A stretch of DNA of 64,000 nucleotides from Tomitella fengzijianii (GTDB lineage Bacteria > Actinomycetota > Actinomycetes > Mycobacteriales > Mycobacteriaceae). The stretch lies in NCBI RefSeq assembly GCF_007559025.1, contig NZ_CP041765.1, positions 2,972,679 through 3,036,678 on the forward strand. Reading direction: 5' to 3'. The notes beneath the pieces were generated by a model. It worked only from the letters and a program-made list of their open reading frames with translations, searched no databases and was not told the origin of the DNA. Positions 36,422-46,890 of the stretch are shown piece after piece (the first letter of the stretch is position 1; each line of letters opens with the position of its first letter). A program made the position numbers and the translations under genes.

Positions 36422-36444
36422 CCGTCGAGCAGGCCCGGCCGCGC

Positions 36445-36484
36445 CGGTAGCCGCCCGGCCGTGTCGGTAGCCGCCCGGCCGTGT
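36445..36484. repeat. 20-bp tandem duplication
   Basis: cggtagccgcccggccgtgt occurs twice in tandem, with a partial third copy, in the gap between moeZ and the TIGR02569 gene, just upstream of the latter's -10 box. Confidence 0.85.
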
Positions 36485-36538
36485 CGGCAGTCCCGTCCGG
36501 CCGACCGCCCACGCCGGCCTTCGGCGTCGACGGCCGGA

Positions 36539-37737
36539 TCAGTATCGCGGCATCGCGGTGTCGACGGTGCGCGCCCAGTCGTCGATTCCTCCGGCCAGGT
36601 TGCACACGTCACGGTGACCGTGCTCCAAGAGCCACGCTGTCGCCTGCGCCGATCGCGCGCCGGACTTGCAATACACGACCACCCGGCGCTCCGGCGGCAG
36701 TTCCGCCAGCGGGTCCTCCGCGCCGGCGGCGAAACCGCCCAACGGCACCAGCCTGGCCCCCGGGATGCGCGCTATGGCCCATTCGTCCGGTTCGCGCACG
36801 TCGATCAACTCCACGCGCCCGCTCCCCTCCCCGGCGGCGGCATCCAGTTCCGCCGCGAGCTCGCGGGCGGAAGTCTCCGGCACGAGCGGCGCGTCCGGAG
36901 CGCCGCACAGCCGCTCGTAGTCGACGAGCCCCGTGATCGGCGGCGCGGCCGGGTCCTTGCGGATGCCGATGGTCCGGTGGCTCATCTCGAGCGCGTCGTA
37001 GATCAGCAGCCGGCCGAGCAGCGGGCGGCCGATGCCCGCGATGAGCTTGACCGCCTCGGTGGCCATGACCGAGCCGACCGCCGCGCACAACACGCCCAGC
37101 ACTCCGCCTTCGGCGCACGACGGGACCGTGCCCGGGGCGGGCGGCTCCGGGTAGAGGTCCCGGTAGTTGACCCCCCGGCCGTCCGGCGCGCCGTCCCAGA
37201 ACACCGACACCTGGCCGGAGAAGCGGAAGATCGAACCCCACACGTAGGGGCGTCCGGCCAGCACGGCGGCATCGTTGACCAGGTAGCGGGTGGCGAAGTT
37301 GTCGGTGCCGTCCAGGATCAGGTCGTACTGGCCGAAGATCTCCACCGCGTTGCCGTTGTCCAGCGGCTCGGCGTGCAGCCGCACGCGGACCTGCGAGTCG
37401 ATGGCCCGCATCGAGTCCAGTGCGCTGTCCACCTTGCGGCGGCCCACGTCGGCCTCTCCGTGGATGACCTGCCGGTGCAGATTCGACTCCTCCACCACGT
37501 CGAAGTCGACGATCCCGATGGTGCCGACACCCGCCGCGGTCAGGTACATCAGCGTGGGGGCGCCCAGGCCGCCCGCCCCGATGACCAGGACGCGGGCGTT
37601 GCGCAACCGCCGCTGACCGTCTTCGCCGAGCTGCGGGAGGATCGTGTGCCGATGGAATCTCGCCCGGTCGCGATCGCTGAGCCCCGGCCCGACCCCGACG
37701 AGGGGCGGCAGCGGGCCCGCGGCATTCCCCGACGCGC

Positions 37738-37741
<4 letters not shown>
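36539..37741 (-). CDS. moeZ: MoeZ, sulfur-carrier adenylyltransferase/sulfurtransferase
   Basis: A 400-residue two-domain protein. The N-terminal E1/ThiF-like adenylyltransferase has the nucleotide motif GAGGLGAPT (near 54), DFDVVEESNLHRQ (near 78) and DGTDNFATRY. The C-terminal rhodanese domain (about 300-395) has the persulfide-bearing Cys in CKSGARS. MoeZ (Rv3206c) activates and sulfurates carrier proteins for molybdopterin, thiamine, cysteine (CysO) and thioamide products. The ATG at 37741 overlaps the upstream DUF3152 stop by 4 bp. Confidence 0.93.
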
Positions 37742-39666
<1,925 letters not shown>

Positions 39667-39723
39667 CCGCCGGGGCAACAGCGCCGGAGCCGGGCGCCGT
39701 CGTCGACGCCGCCCGGCCGCCTG

Positions 39724-39948
39724 CTACTTGAGGAAACCGACGGGGCGCGAGTCCTTGATGCCGATCTCGACGTATGCGATCCGGGCGGCGGGCACGACGT
39801 ACCGGCGGCCCTTCTCGTCCTCCAGGCTCAGCACCCCTTCGCCGCCGGACAGCGCCGCGGAGACCAGCTTCTCCACCTCTTCCGGGGCCTGCGCGCTGGC
39901 GATCACCAGTTCGCGCGGGTTGTCGGACACACCGATCTTGACCTCCAC
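39724..39948 (-). CDS. DUF3107 family protein (TB9.4-type)
   Basis: A 74-residue protein, MEVKIGVSDNPRELVI at the start and YVEIGI near 60, matching DUF3107 (Rv3208A, TB9.4), a conserved small actinobacterial protein of unknown function. GTG 39948 follows a strong GGGAGG 7 nt upstream. It converges on fasR. A weak GC-rich hairpin (about 39691-39719) lies between the two stops. Confidence 0.88.
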   Translation of the reverse strand: MEVKIGVSDNPRELVIASAQAPEEVEKLVSAALSGGEGVLSLEDEKGRRYVVPAARIAYVEIGIKDSRPVGFLK

Positions 39949-40056
39949 GGTCTTCCTCCCAGTCTCGATCCCAGTCGTCGTGAACCGCGGATCACTCCGT
40001 CGTGCAGCGGATCACCCTGCCGTGCCGCGGGGCCCGGCCCCACAACACCCGGAACA

Positions 40057-40770
40057 CTATCCGAGGCCCAGAGATTCCATCCGCCGCGCGTGCTTGTCCT
40101 GGATCCGGTCGAGCAACTCGGCCAGGTGATTGATGTCGCCGGCGGCGGCGATCACCAATTCGCTCAGCGCCTCGCTCTGCAGGGCCACGTACTGCGCCTG
40201 CGTGACGGCCTCGCCGAGAAGCCTGCGCGCCCACAGCGCCAGCCGCGAACGCACCTGCGGGGTCTTCTCGATGGCGGCGCGCACCTCGGCCACCACGAAC
40301 TCGGAGCGCGCGGTCTCCTCGAGCGCTTCCGAGACGACGCTGCGGATCTCCTCGGGCAGCGCCGCCACGATCTCCCGGTGGAAGTCCGAGGCGAGCCCGT
40401 CGCCGATGTACGCCTTGACGAGCGATTCGAGCCACGAGCTGGGCGTGGTCGACGCATGGAACTGCTCGATGGTCTGCTCGTAGGGCGCCATCGCGTCGAA
40501 CACGTCGCGTCCACGGTCGGCCAGAGCGCCGCGCAGCAGCTCGAAATGCTCGTGGTCCGTGGCCGCCAGCCGCGCCATCGCCACCTTGCCCCGCACGGTG
40601 GGCGCCATCGCGGCGGCATCCGCCGTGAGCCGGTAGAAGGCGGACAGCTGCCCGTATGCGAGGAGTCCGTAGAGCTCGTCGACGCCCGGATGGTCCGCAT
40701 CCACCCGACTCTCCGCGTCTGCGGGGTCGTGGGCGACGGCATCCGGGGAGACGGGTTCGGGGTTCGTCAT
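40057..40770 (-). CDS. Ferritin-like fold protein (Rv3210c-type)
   Basis: A 237-residue, mostly helical protein with an acidic N-terminal tail (1-30) and a ferritin-like four-helix segment: LAYGQLSAFYRLTADA (near 38), ATDHEHFELLRGAL (near 70) and RSEFVVAEVRAAI (near 155). Glu/His pairs at the helix positions could bind metal, but the ExxH pattern is partial. It matches Rv3210c. Probably leaderless from ATG 40770. Function is unknown. Confidence 0.82.
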   Translation of the reverse strand: MTNPEPVSPDAVAHDPADAESRVDADHPGVDELYGLLAYGQLSAFYRLTADAAAMAPTVRGKVAMARLAATDHEHFELLRGALADRGRDVFDAMAPYEQTIEQFHASTTPSSWLESLVKAYIGDGLASDFHREIVAALPEEIRSVVSEALEETARSEFVVAEVRAAIEKTPQVRSRLALWARRLLGEAVTQAQYVALQSEALSELVIAAAGDINHLAELLDRIQDKHARRMESLGLG

Positions 40771-40777
40771 GCAGTGC

Positions 40778-40783
40778 ACAATA
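40778..40783 (-). promoter_or_regulatory. -10 box, leaderless ferritin-like gene
   Basis: TATTGT on the minus strand is followed by exactly 7 nt and then ATG 40770. Confidence 0.55.
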
Positions 40784-40826
40784 GCCCCGGCGCGGTCCGG
40801 TGCCCGCGTACGCCGCCGCCGACCGG

Positions 40827-41229
40827 TAGGATGAGGGCGCGTCGGCATGGATGCCGGCGCGGCTCGGATCTCCGGCAGCCGACGGGCGGCGGGTGTTCCG
40901 CAGGCCCAGCGTGGGCATCGCCCGCGCGCACGGCCGGCGCGGACACGGCGCGCCGCGGCTGTGCAGGCAGTGTCCACCGCGGGTGAAAGCCCCGACATGG
41001 AAGCGTCCGTCACGGACCGCCGGGCCGGAAATGTGCGCGCACCGATCGGCAGGCCTGTCACCAGTTCGACGGCGACTGCCCCGCATTGGGATCCGGCGCC
41101 CCGCCGATGCCGCCCACCCGGGCTGCGTCCGGGGCACGGCGGTCGCAGGCCCCCACCGCAGGTGGGCGGGGCCGCGGCCCAGCAGCCCACCGTCTGCGTG
41201 CGCGCGACGACCGCACGGAAGGCAATACC
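40827..41229 (+). promoter_or_regulatory. Promoter and long structured leader of the DEAD-box helicase gene
   Basis: TAGGAT (40827-40832) is a likely -10. About 390 nt separate it from the helicase start. Near its 5' end the leader forms a strong hairpin (gcgtcggcat with atgccggcgc, 40841-40862). A 128-codon frame from ATG 40847 ends in TGA at 41231-41233, overlapping the proposed helicase CTG start. Its Arg/Pro/Ala-rich product looks non-biological, so I treat the region as an untranslated leader. No known riboswitch was recognised. Confidence 0.45.
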
Positions 41230-42855
41230 CTGAGCAAGCAGACCATCGACACCGGCGTGACCCCGAGTCCCGATGTCAGCCCGGTGTCCCTCAACCACAC
41301 TCCCGACTCCCCCGCCCCCACGTTCGCCGAGCTCGGCGTCCGCGACGAGATCGTCCGCGGACTCGCCGACGTCGGCATCGACCGCACCTTCGCCATCCAG
41401 GAGCTGACGCTGCCGCTGGCGCTGGCCGGCGACGACCTGATCGGCCAGGCGCGCACGGGCATGGGCAAGACCTTCGGCTTCGGCGTTCCGCTGCTGCACC
41501 GCATCACGGCCGCCGACGCCGAGCGGCCCTTGGACGGCACCCCACGCGCGCTGGTGATCGTGCCGACGCGCGAGCTGTGCGTCCAGGTCACCACGGATCT
41601 TCAGGAGGCCTCCGTGCACCTGGGCGCCCGCGTGATGTCCATCTACGGCGGCCGCCCCTACGAGGACCAGATCGCGACGCTGCAGTCCGGCGTCGACGTC
41701 GTCGTGGGCACCCCCGGCCGGCTCCTCGACCTGGCCAACCAGGGGCACCTCGTCCTGGGCAAGGTCTCCGTCCTCGTGCTCGACGAGGCCGACGAGATGC
41801 TGGACCTGGGCTTCCTGCCGGACATCGAGCGGGTCCTCGGCATGGTGCCGGACAAGCGCCAGACCATGCTGTTCTCCGCGACGATGCCGGGGCCCATCAT
41901 CACCCTGGCGCGCACGTTCCTGACCAAGCCGACGCACATCCGCGCCGAGGAGCCCGACTCGTCGGCGGTGCACGAGCGCACCGTCCAGCACGTGTTCCGC
42001 GCGCACGCGCTGGACAAGGTGGAGATGCTCACGCGCATCCTGCAGGCACGGGGCCGCGGCGCCACCATGATCTTCACGCGCACCAAGCGGACCGCGCAGA
42101 AGGTCGCCGACGAGCTCGCCGAGCGCGGGTTCAAGGTGGGCGCCGTGCACGGCGACCTGGGCCAGGCGGCCCGAGAGAAGTCCCTCGACGGCTTCCGTTC
42201 CGGCACGGTGGACGTGCTCGTGGCCACCGACGTCGCCGCCCGCGGCATCGACATCGACGACGTCACGCACGTCATCAACTACCAGTGCCCCGACGACGAG
42301 AAGACCTACGTGCACCGCATCGGCCGCACCGGCCGCGCGGGCCGCACCGGTATCGCCGTGACCCTGGTCGACTGGGACGACGTCCCCCGCTGGCAGCTGA
42401 TCGACAAGGCGCTGGGCCTCGGCATCGCCGATCCGGTGGAGACGTACTCGAGTTCCGAGCACCTCTTCGTCGACCTCGACATCCCCACCGACGTCACCGG
42501 CAAGGTGGGGGCCGCCACCCGCGCCACCGGCAGTCCGCGCAGCTCGCGCAACGGTGACAAGCGCTCCGTGTCGGGCTCCGGAGACACGCGTCGCCGCGCC
42601 GACGGCAAGGCCGCGGCGCAGCGCAACCGTTCTTCGCGCCGACGCACACGGGGCGCGCAGTCCGCCGGAGAGGGCGCTGCGGCCTCGCAGCGCCCGGCGG
42701 GCGACGGCGGCACCGCCGACGCGTCTTCCGAGGCCAAGGCAGGCACCGGACCGTCCTCCGCGGGCCCGACGCAGCGCCGTCGCCGGCGCCGCCGCTCGGG
42801 CGGCAGCGCATCGGGCGGCAGCGCCCCGCAGGGCAGCGCCGCGGCCACGGACTGA
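41230..42855 (+). CDS. rhlE: DEAD-box RNA helicase, RhlE-like
   Basis: A 541-residue RNA helicase if started at CTG 41230. Motifs: FAELGVRDEIV (Q-region), ARTGMGKT (motif I near 85), PTREL, TPGRLLDL, DEAD (near 200), SAT, ATDVAARGIDI (near 340) and HRIGRTGRAGRTG (near 365). A basic, Ser/Arg-rich tail (450-541) probably binds RNA. Position matches Rv3211. No ATG, GTG or TTG in frame has a ribosome site: CTG 41230 has GAAGG 7 nt upstream and begins a normal-looking N-terminus (LSKQTIDTG). The next candidates are GTG 41257 and TTG 41086. Confidence 0.88.
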   Translation: MSKQTIDTGVTPSPDVSPVSLNHTPDSPAPTFAELGVRDEIVRGLADVGIDRTFAIQELTLPLALAGDDLIGQARTGMGKTFGFGVPLLHRITAADAERPLDGTPRALVIVPTRELCVQVTTDLQEASVHLGARVMSIYGGRPYEDQIATLQSGVDVVVGTPGRLLDLANQGHLVLGKVSVLVLDEADEMLDLGFLPDIERVLGMVPDKRQTMLFSATMPGPIITLARTFLTKPTHIRAEEPDSSAVHERTVQHVFRAHALDKVEMLTRILQARGRGATMIFTRTKRTAQKVADELAERGFKVGAVHGDLGQAAREKSLDGFRSGTVDVLVATDVAARGIDIDDVTHVINYQCPDDEKTYVHRIGRTGRAGRTGIAVTLVDWDDVPRWQLIDKALGLGIADPVETYSSSEHLFVDLDIPTDVTGKVGAATRATGSPRSSRNGDKRSVSGSGDTRRRADGKAAAQRNRSSRRRTRGAQSAGEGAAASQRPAGDGGTADASSEAKAGTGPSSAGPTQRRRRRRRSGGSASGGSAPQGSAAATD

Positions 42856-42864
42856 CTCCGCTCC

Positions 42865-44118
42865 GTGCCCCGGCCTGAGCCTGAGCGCCGCACGCGCGTC
42901 GACCTTGCCGTCACCGCACTGATCAGCGCCGCGATCATCGTCGCGGCGCTGATCGTGTGGTGGACGAGCCCGTCGCGCGCCACCGACGCCGAGCCCGCCG
43001 TCGGCGCGGCCCCCGTCCCCACTGCCGTCACCGGCACGCCGTCGGCCCTCGCCGAGGCCTGGCGCGCCCCCGATGCCGCGGCCGGCCACCCGCTCGTCGT
43101 GGGCGGCACCGTGATCACGGCCGACGGGTCCACGGTCCTCGGCCACGACTTCCGCACCGGCGAGGTCCGCTGGTCGTACGAACGCGGGGTGCCGCTGTGC
43201 GCCGCGACCGCCGCCTTCGGCCACGCCGTGGCCGTCTACCGCACCGGCGACGGCTGCAGCGAGGTGACCGCGGTCGACGCGGACTCGGGCCGCCGCGGGC
43301 CGCAACGCAGCAGCAACTCGGACGACACGATGCGGCTGCTCACCGGCGAGGACAGGGTGACCGCGGTGGGGACCACCCGCATCGAGTCGTGGCGCTCGGA
43401 TCTGGTGCGCACCGTCGAGTACGGCCGCGTCGACGCGCCGGTGCACGCGGACAGCGACCCGCGCCCGGGGTGCTCCATCGACTCCGCCGCCGCGTCCGGC
43501 ACCCGCATCGCGGTACTCGAGCGCTGCCCCGGCGACGCCGGCGTCCGGTTGACGGTCATGACCGCCACGCCCGACGACGCCTCCCAGCCCGACGTGCTGG
43601 GCTCCCAGGTGCTCGGCATCGACGGCGCCCCGCTGCAGGCGGCGCGCGTGGTCGCGGTGTCCGGGGAGCACACCGCCGTCGTCGCGCCCGACGGCCAGGG
43701 CACCGCGCTGCTCGTCTACGACGCGAGTGTCGCCCGCGAAAGCCTCACACCGCTCGCCGACGGCACCGCCATCGACCGCGTCGTGGTGGGCGCCCGATCG
43801 GGACCGGTGATCACCTTCTGGAACGGCGCGAGCACGGTCGCGCTGGACGCGCGGACACTCGCCGTCCGGTGGCGGATGCCGGGCACGCTGGGGCCGGGCA
43901 CCTCGATGGCCTCCGCGCTGTTGGTCCCCACCGCCGAGGGGCTTGCCGTGGCGGGCCCCTGGGACGGCAGCGTGCGGCGCACGATCCCCGTCGACCGCAC
44001 CGCCGACGGCGCCGTCGGCACCGCGGGGCCGGTGGTTCCGGGCACGGCCGGCAACGTGGTGCTGGAGCAGCGCGGCGGGACCCTCGTGGCGCTCACGCCC
44101 GTGCCGCCCCCGGAGTGA
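42865..44118 (+). CDS. Membrane-anchored beta-propeller-like protein (Rv3212-type)
   Basis: A 417-residue protein. One transmembrane helix (about 14-33) anchors an extracytoplasmic domain built of repeated strands with PQQ-like motifs (for example LGHDFRTGEVRWSYERG near 92 and VALDARTLAVRWRMPG near 330). It corresponds to Rv3212, conserved and of uncertain role in the envelope. GTG 42865 is 9 bp after the helicase stop, so the two are probably co-transcribed. The Cys residues near 111 and 128 may form a disulfide outside the cell. Confidence 0.8.
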   Translation: MPRPEPERRTRVDLAVTALISAAIIVAALIVWWTSPSRATDAEPAVGAAPVPTAVTGTPSALAEAWRAPDAAAGHPLVVGGTVITADGSTVLGHDFRTGEVRWSYERGVPLCAATAAFGHAVAVYRTGDGCSEVTAVDADSGRRGPQRSSNSDDTMRLLTGEDRVTAVGTTRIESWRSDLVRTVEYGRVDAPVHADSDPRPGCSIDSAAASGTRIAVLERCPGDAGVRLTVMTATPDDASQPDVLGSQVLGIDGAPLQAARVVAVSGEHTAVVAPDGQGTALLVYDASVARESLTPLADGTAIDRVVVGARSGPVITFWNGASTVALDARTLAVRWRMPGTLGPGTSMASALLVPTAEGLAVAGPWDGSVRRTIPVDRTADGAVGTAGPVVPGTAGNVVLEQRGGTLVALTPVPPPE

Positions 44119-44127
44119 CGGAACCGG

Positions 44128-44940
44128 TCACGAGTAGATCTCCGCGGCGGACAGGGTCACCGGCTCGGCGCCGTCCTCCCAGTGGGCCAGCAGGTTCCCC
44201 GCCAGTTCCCGGTACGCCGCGGCGCCCTTGTTCTTGCGGCCGGCGAGCACCGTCGCCCCCGACGCCGAGGCCTCCGCGAACCGCACCGTGCGCGGGATGG
44301 GCGGCGCCAGCACCGGCATGCCGTAACGGTCGGACACGTCGGCGAGGACGTCACGGCTGTGCGTGGTGCGCGCATCGTAGAGCGTGGGCAGCACACCGAG
44401 CATCCGCAGCGACGGGTTCGTGATCGATTGGACCTCCTCGACAGTGCGCAGCAGCTGCCCCACCCCGCGATGCGCCAGCGTCTCGCATTGCAGGGGCACC
44501 ATCACCGCGTCCGCCGCGGTGAGGCCGTTCAGGGTGAGCACGCCCAGCGACGGCGGGCAGTCGATGAAGATGTAGTCGAACCGCTCGGCGACGGCGGTCA
44601 GCGCGCGGCGCAGAGCGTGCTCGCGTCCCGGGCGCATCAGCAGCAGGGCCTCGGCACCCGCAAGGTCGATCGTCGCGGGCAGCAGGGTCATCCCGTCCGC
44701 GGTGTCGACCAGGACGTCGTCCACGTCCGCCTCGCCGATCAGCACGTCGTGCACCGACGACGCGAGCTTGTCGGGGTCGTGCCCCAGCGAGAACGTCAGG
44801 CACGCCTGTGGATCCAGGTCGACGATCAGCACCGACCTGCCACGGGCCACCAGCGCCGCACCCAGCGAGGCGACGGTGGTCGTCTTGGCGACCCCGCCCT
44901 TCTGATTTGCCACTGCCAGAACTCTTGCCACGTCCGCCAT
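44128..44940 (-). CDS. ParA-family ATPase (Rv3213c-type)
   Basis: A 270-residue ParA/Soj-type ATPase with deviant Walker A ANQKGGVAKTTT (near 11-22), Walker B IVDLDPQACLT (near 40) and IDCPPSLG (near 118). Unlike the chromosome-partition ParA there is no ParB next to it. Rv3213c is the positional match, with no assigned function. ATG 44940 is the start; GTG 44931 is possible. It converges on the propeller gene with 9 bp between stops and is divergent from gpm2. Confidence 0.88.
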   Translation of the reverse strand: MADVARVLAVANQKGGVAKTTTVASLGAALVARGRSVLIVDLDPQACLTFSLGHDPDKLASSVHDVLIGEADVDDVLVDTADGMTLLPATIDLAGAEALLLMRPGREHALRRALTAVAERFDYIFIDCPPSLGVLTLNGLTAADAVMVPLQCETLAHRGVGQLLRTVEEVQSITNPSLRMLGVLPTLYDARTTHSRDVLADVSDRYGMPVLAPPIPRTVRFAEASASGATVLAGRKNKGAAAYRELAGNLLAHWEDGAEPVTLSAAEIYS

Positions 44941-45059
44941 CTTCGCCGATCGTTGTCGTCCAGGCCACATCCGCCCCGTCGTCGGCGCGCCGACACCGCC
45001 GGATCGCCCCCGGCCCCCGCGCCCGGGCCGCTGGGGCACGGGGGTGCGAAGATGGCCGG

Positions 45060-45677
45060 GTGACGGAGAATTTCCGCGTCGTGCTCGTCCGGCACGGCGA
45101 AACCGCATGGTCCGCGTCGGGCAGGCACACCGGCCGCACCGAGGTCGCTCTCACGGAGGAGGGCATCGAACAGGCCCGACGGCTGCCGCAGCTGCTGGCC
45201 CCCTTGCGGCTGGACGATCCTCTGGTGATCGCGAGCCCGCGTGCGCGCGCACTGGACACCGCGCGCCTGGCGGGCCTCGCGGTCGACGCCGTCGACGACA
45301 GACTGGCCGAGTGGGACTACGGCGACTACGAGGGCGTGACGACGACCGAGATCCGGAAGGCGGTCCCCGGCTGGACGGTGTGGACGCATCCGTGTCCCGG
45401 CGGCGAGACGGCCGCGCAGGTCGCTGCGCGGGCGGACGCGCTCCTGCGTTCCGTGGCCGGCCCGGGGGCGGAACGCGACGTGGTGCTCGTGGGCCACGGT
45501 CACTTCTCCCGGGCGCTGATGGCCCGCTGGATCGACGCGGATGTGACGCTGGGCGCGCGCGTGGCCATGCCCACCGCGGCGGTGGCCGAGCTGGGCCACG
45601 AGCACGAGTACCGGGTCGTCTGCTCCGTGGCAGGCCCGGGGCGACTGCCAGCACCGCACGAGGAGCCGATCCGATGA
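45060..45677 (+). CDS. gpm2: Histidine phosphatase family protein, Gpm2-like
   Basis: A 205-residue histidine-phosphatase-fold protein. The phosphate-accepting His lies in LVRHGETAWS (near 9-18), and the second His in VGHGHFSRAL (near 143). Two Arg (RHG, and ASPRARAL near 60) complete the pocket. The homologue Rv3214 (Gpm2) is an acid phosphatase rather than a phosphoglycerate mutase. GTG 45060 starts it. It overlaps the next gene by 4 bp (ATGA), beginning a three-gene operon. Confidence 0.88.
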   Translation: MTENFRVVLVRHGETAWSASGRHTGRTEVALTEEGIEQARRLPQLLAPLRLDDPLVIASPRARALDTARLAGLAVDAVDDRLAEWDYGDYEGVTTTEIRKAVPGWTVWTHPCPGGETAAQVAARADALLRSVAGPGAERDVVLVGHGHFSRALMARWIDADVTLGARVAMPTAAVAELGHEHEYRVVCSVAGPGRLPAPHEEPIR

Positions 45678-46165
45678 CCGTCGACGTCCGCCGCGTCCGC
45701 CGCGGCGACGCCCCCGTGCTCGTGGAGCTCATCGAGGGGCTCGCGGAGTTCGAGCGCATGCGCGACCAGTGCACGGTGACCTCCGACCTGCTGGCCGACG
45801 CGCTGTTCACCCCGGACGCGGCGGTGTTCGGCCATGTCGTCGTGGAAGACGGGCGGATCGCCGGGATGGCGCTGTGGTACCTCACATTCAGCACGTGGGA
45901 CGGAGTGCACGGCATCCACCTGGAGGACCTCTACGTGCGGCCCGGATCCCGCGGACGGGGGCACGGCCGCCGGCTGCTCGCCGCCCTGGCCTCGGTGTGC
46001 GCGGAGCGCGGCTACACCCGCCTCGAGTGGGAGGTGCTGAATTGGAATGCGGGCGCCATCCGGTTCTACGAATCGATCGGCGCGGTCGGGCGGGGCGAAT
46101 GGACGCAGAACAGGCTCACCGGGGAGGCCCTCGCCGCCCTGGCGGCGGAAGGAGACGGACGGTGA
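45674..46165 (+). CDS. GNAT acetyltransferase, spermidine/diamine acetyltransferase-like
   Basis: A 163-residue GNAT enzyme resembling the SAT1-like diamine acetyltransferases: GLAEFERM (near 22), YLTFSTWDGVHGIHLEDLYV (near 66-85), the acetyl-CoA loop RPGSRGRGHGRRLL and EWEVLNWNAGAIRFY (near 120). It would transfer acetyl from acetyl-CoA to a small amine. Matches Rv3216 in position. ATG 45674 overlaps the gpm2 stop (ATGA) and has GAGGAG upstream. Its own stop overlaps the next start (GTGA). Confidence 0.88.
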   Translation: MTVDVRRVRRGDAPVLVELIEGLAEFERMRDQCTVTSDLLADALFTPDAAVFGHVVVEDGRIAGMALWYLTFSTWDGVHGIHLEDLYVRPGSRGRGHGRRLLAALASVCAERGYTRLEWEVLNWNAGAIRFYESIGAVGRGEWTQNRLTGEALAALAAEGDGR

Positions 46166-46800
46166 ACGGACACGGCGGAGAACCGACGGCATCCGACGCC
46201 GCGATCCCGGCGGATTCGGCAGCCCTGGCGGATTCGGCAGCCCTGGCGGATTCGGCAGCCCTGGCGGATTCGGCAGCCCTGGCGGAGATCACGGCGAAAC
46301 AGCACATCCACGACGCCGTGATGCGCTACTGCCGGGGCATCGACCGGCTCGACATGACGGCGGTGCGCTCCGCGTACCACGCGGACGGCGTCGATCATCA
46401 CACCGGATTCGACGGCCCCGTCGAGGGGTTCATCGAGTGGGTCGGGCCGCTGCTGCGCACCCTCGACGGAACCCGCCACGAGATCTCCAACCATCTTGCG
46501 CAGGTCAGCGGCGACCGGGCGGTGGCGGAGAGCTACGGCGTCGCCCGCCACTGGGGCGCACATCGTGCGATGAACTTCACGACCGGGCTGCGCTACGTCG
46601 ACTACTTCGAACGTCGCGACGGCACGTGGGCCATCGTCGAGCGGTTCGCCGTGCGCGAATGGAACCGGTATGAGGGCCCGCCCGCCGACGATCCGTCCGC
46701 AGCGCGGGTCATCCGCATCGAACACGGCGCCGGCGACGGCCCGGCGGGCGCCCGGGACGCGACCGACCCCGTCTACCGGCTCCTGCAGCGGCTGGAATGA
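46162..46800 (+). CDS. SnoaL/NTF2-like protein with ADSAAL repeats
   Basis: A 212-residue protein. Residues about 17-40 are four copies of A-D-S-A-A-L from an 18-bp DNA repeat, forming a flexible Ala-rich tail. From about 45 comes an NTF2-like/SnoaL domain (AVMRYCRGIDRLDMTAVRSA and YHADGVDHHTGF, then VDYFERRDGTWAIVERF near 155), a cone fold used by small-molecule hydrolases and isomerases. The family often has His/Asp catalytic residues; none is certain here. GTG 46162 overlaps the upstream stop by 4 bp, with AAGGAG before it. I know no homologue at this position in M. tuberculosis. Confidence 0.8.
   Translation: MNGHGGEPTASDAAIPADSAALADSAALADSAALADSAALAEITAKQHIHDAVMRYCRGIDRLDMTAVRSAYHADGVDHHTGFDGPVEGFIEWVGPLLRTLDGTRHEISNHLAQVSGDRAVAESYGVARHWGAHRAMNFTTGLRYVDYFERRDGTWAIVERFAVREWNRYEGPPADDPSAARVIRIEHGAGDGPAGARDATDPVYRLLQRLE
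46210..46281. repeat. 18-bp tandem repeat, four perfect copies
   Basis: gcggattcggcagccctg is repeated four times without mismatch inside the SnoaL-like gene. Perfect identity suggests recent expansion and a possible variable-number locus that preserves frame. Confidence 0.95.
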
Positions 46801-46890
46801 CGGCCGGGGTCACGGCGCAGCGCTCGGAACGCGTCCCGTCGACCCCGCACCCGGACGGCCGAAGTCGCAGGCCGGGCGCCCGCGAAGACG

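Noticed and set aside
40990-41120. Possible cobalamin-type riboswitch before the helicase
   Set aside because: A ggcgactgccccgc stretch recalls the conserved box, but the other conserved elements and core pairing are missing.
40057-43671. Minus-strand frame of 1204 codons opposite the helicase and propeller genes
   Set aside because: Shadow of the plus-strand genes. Only 40057-40770 is real (the ferritin-like gene).
46210-46281. CRISPR-like array
   Set aside because: The 18-bp copies are contiguous without spacers and lie inside a coding frame, so it is a tandem repeat. No CRISPR or cas gene was seen anywhere in the window.
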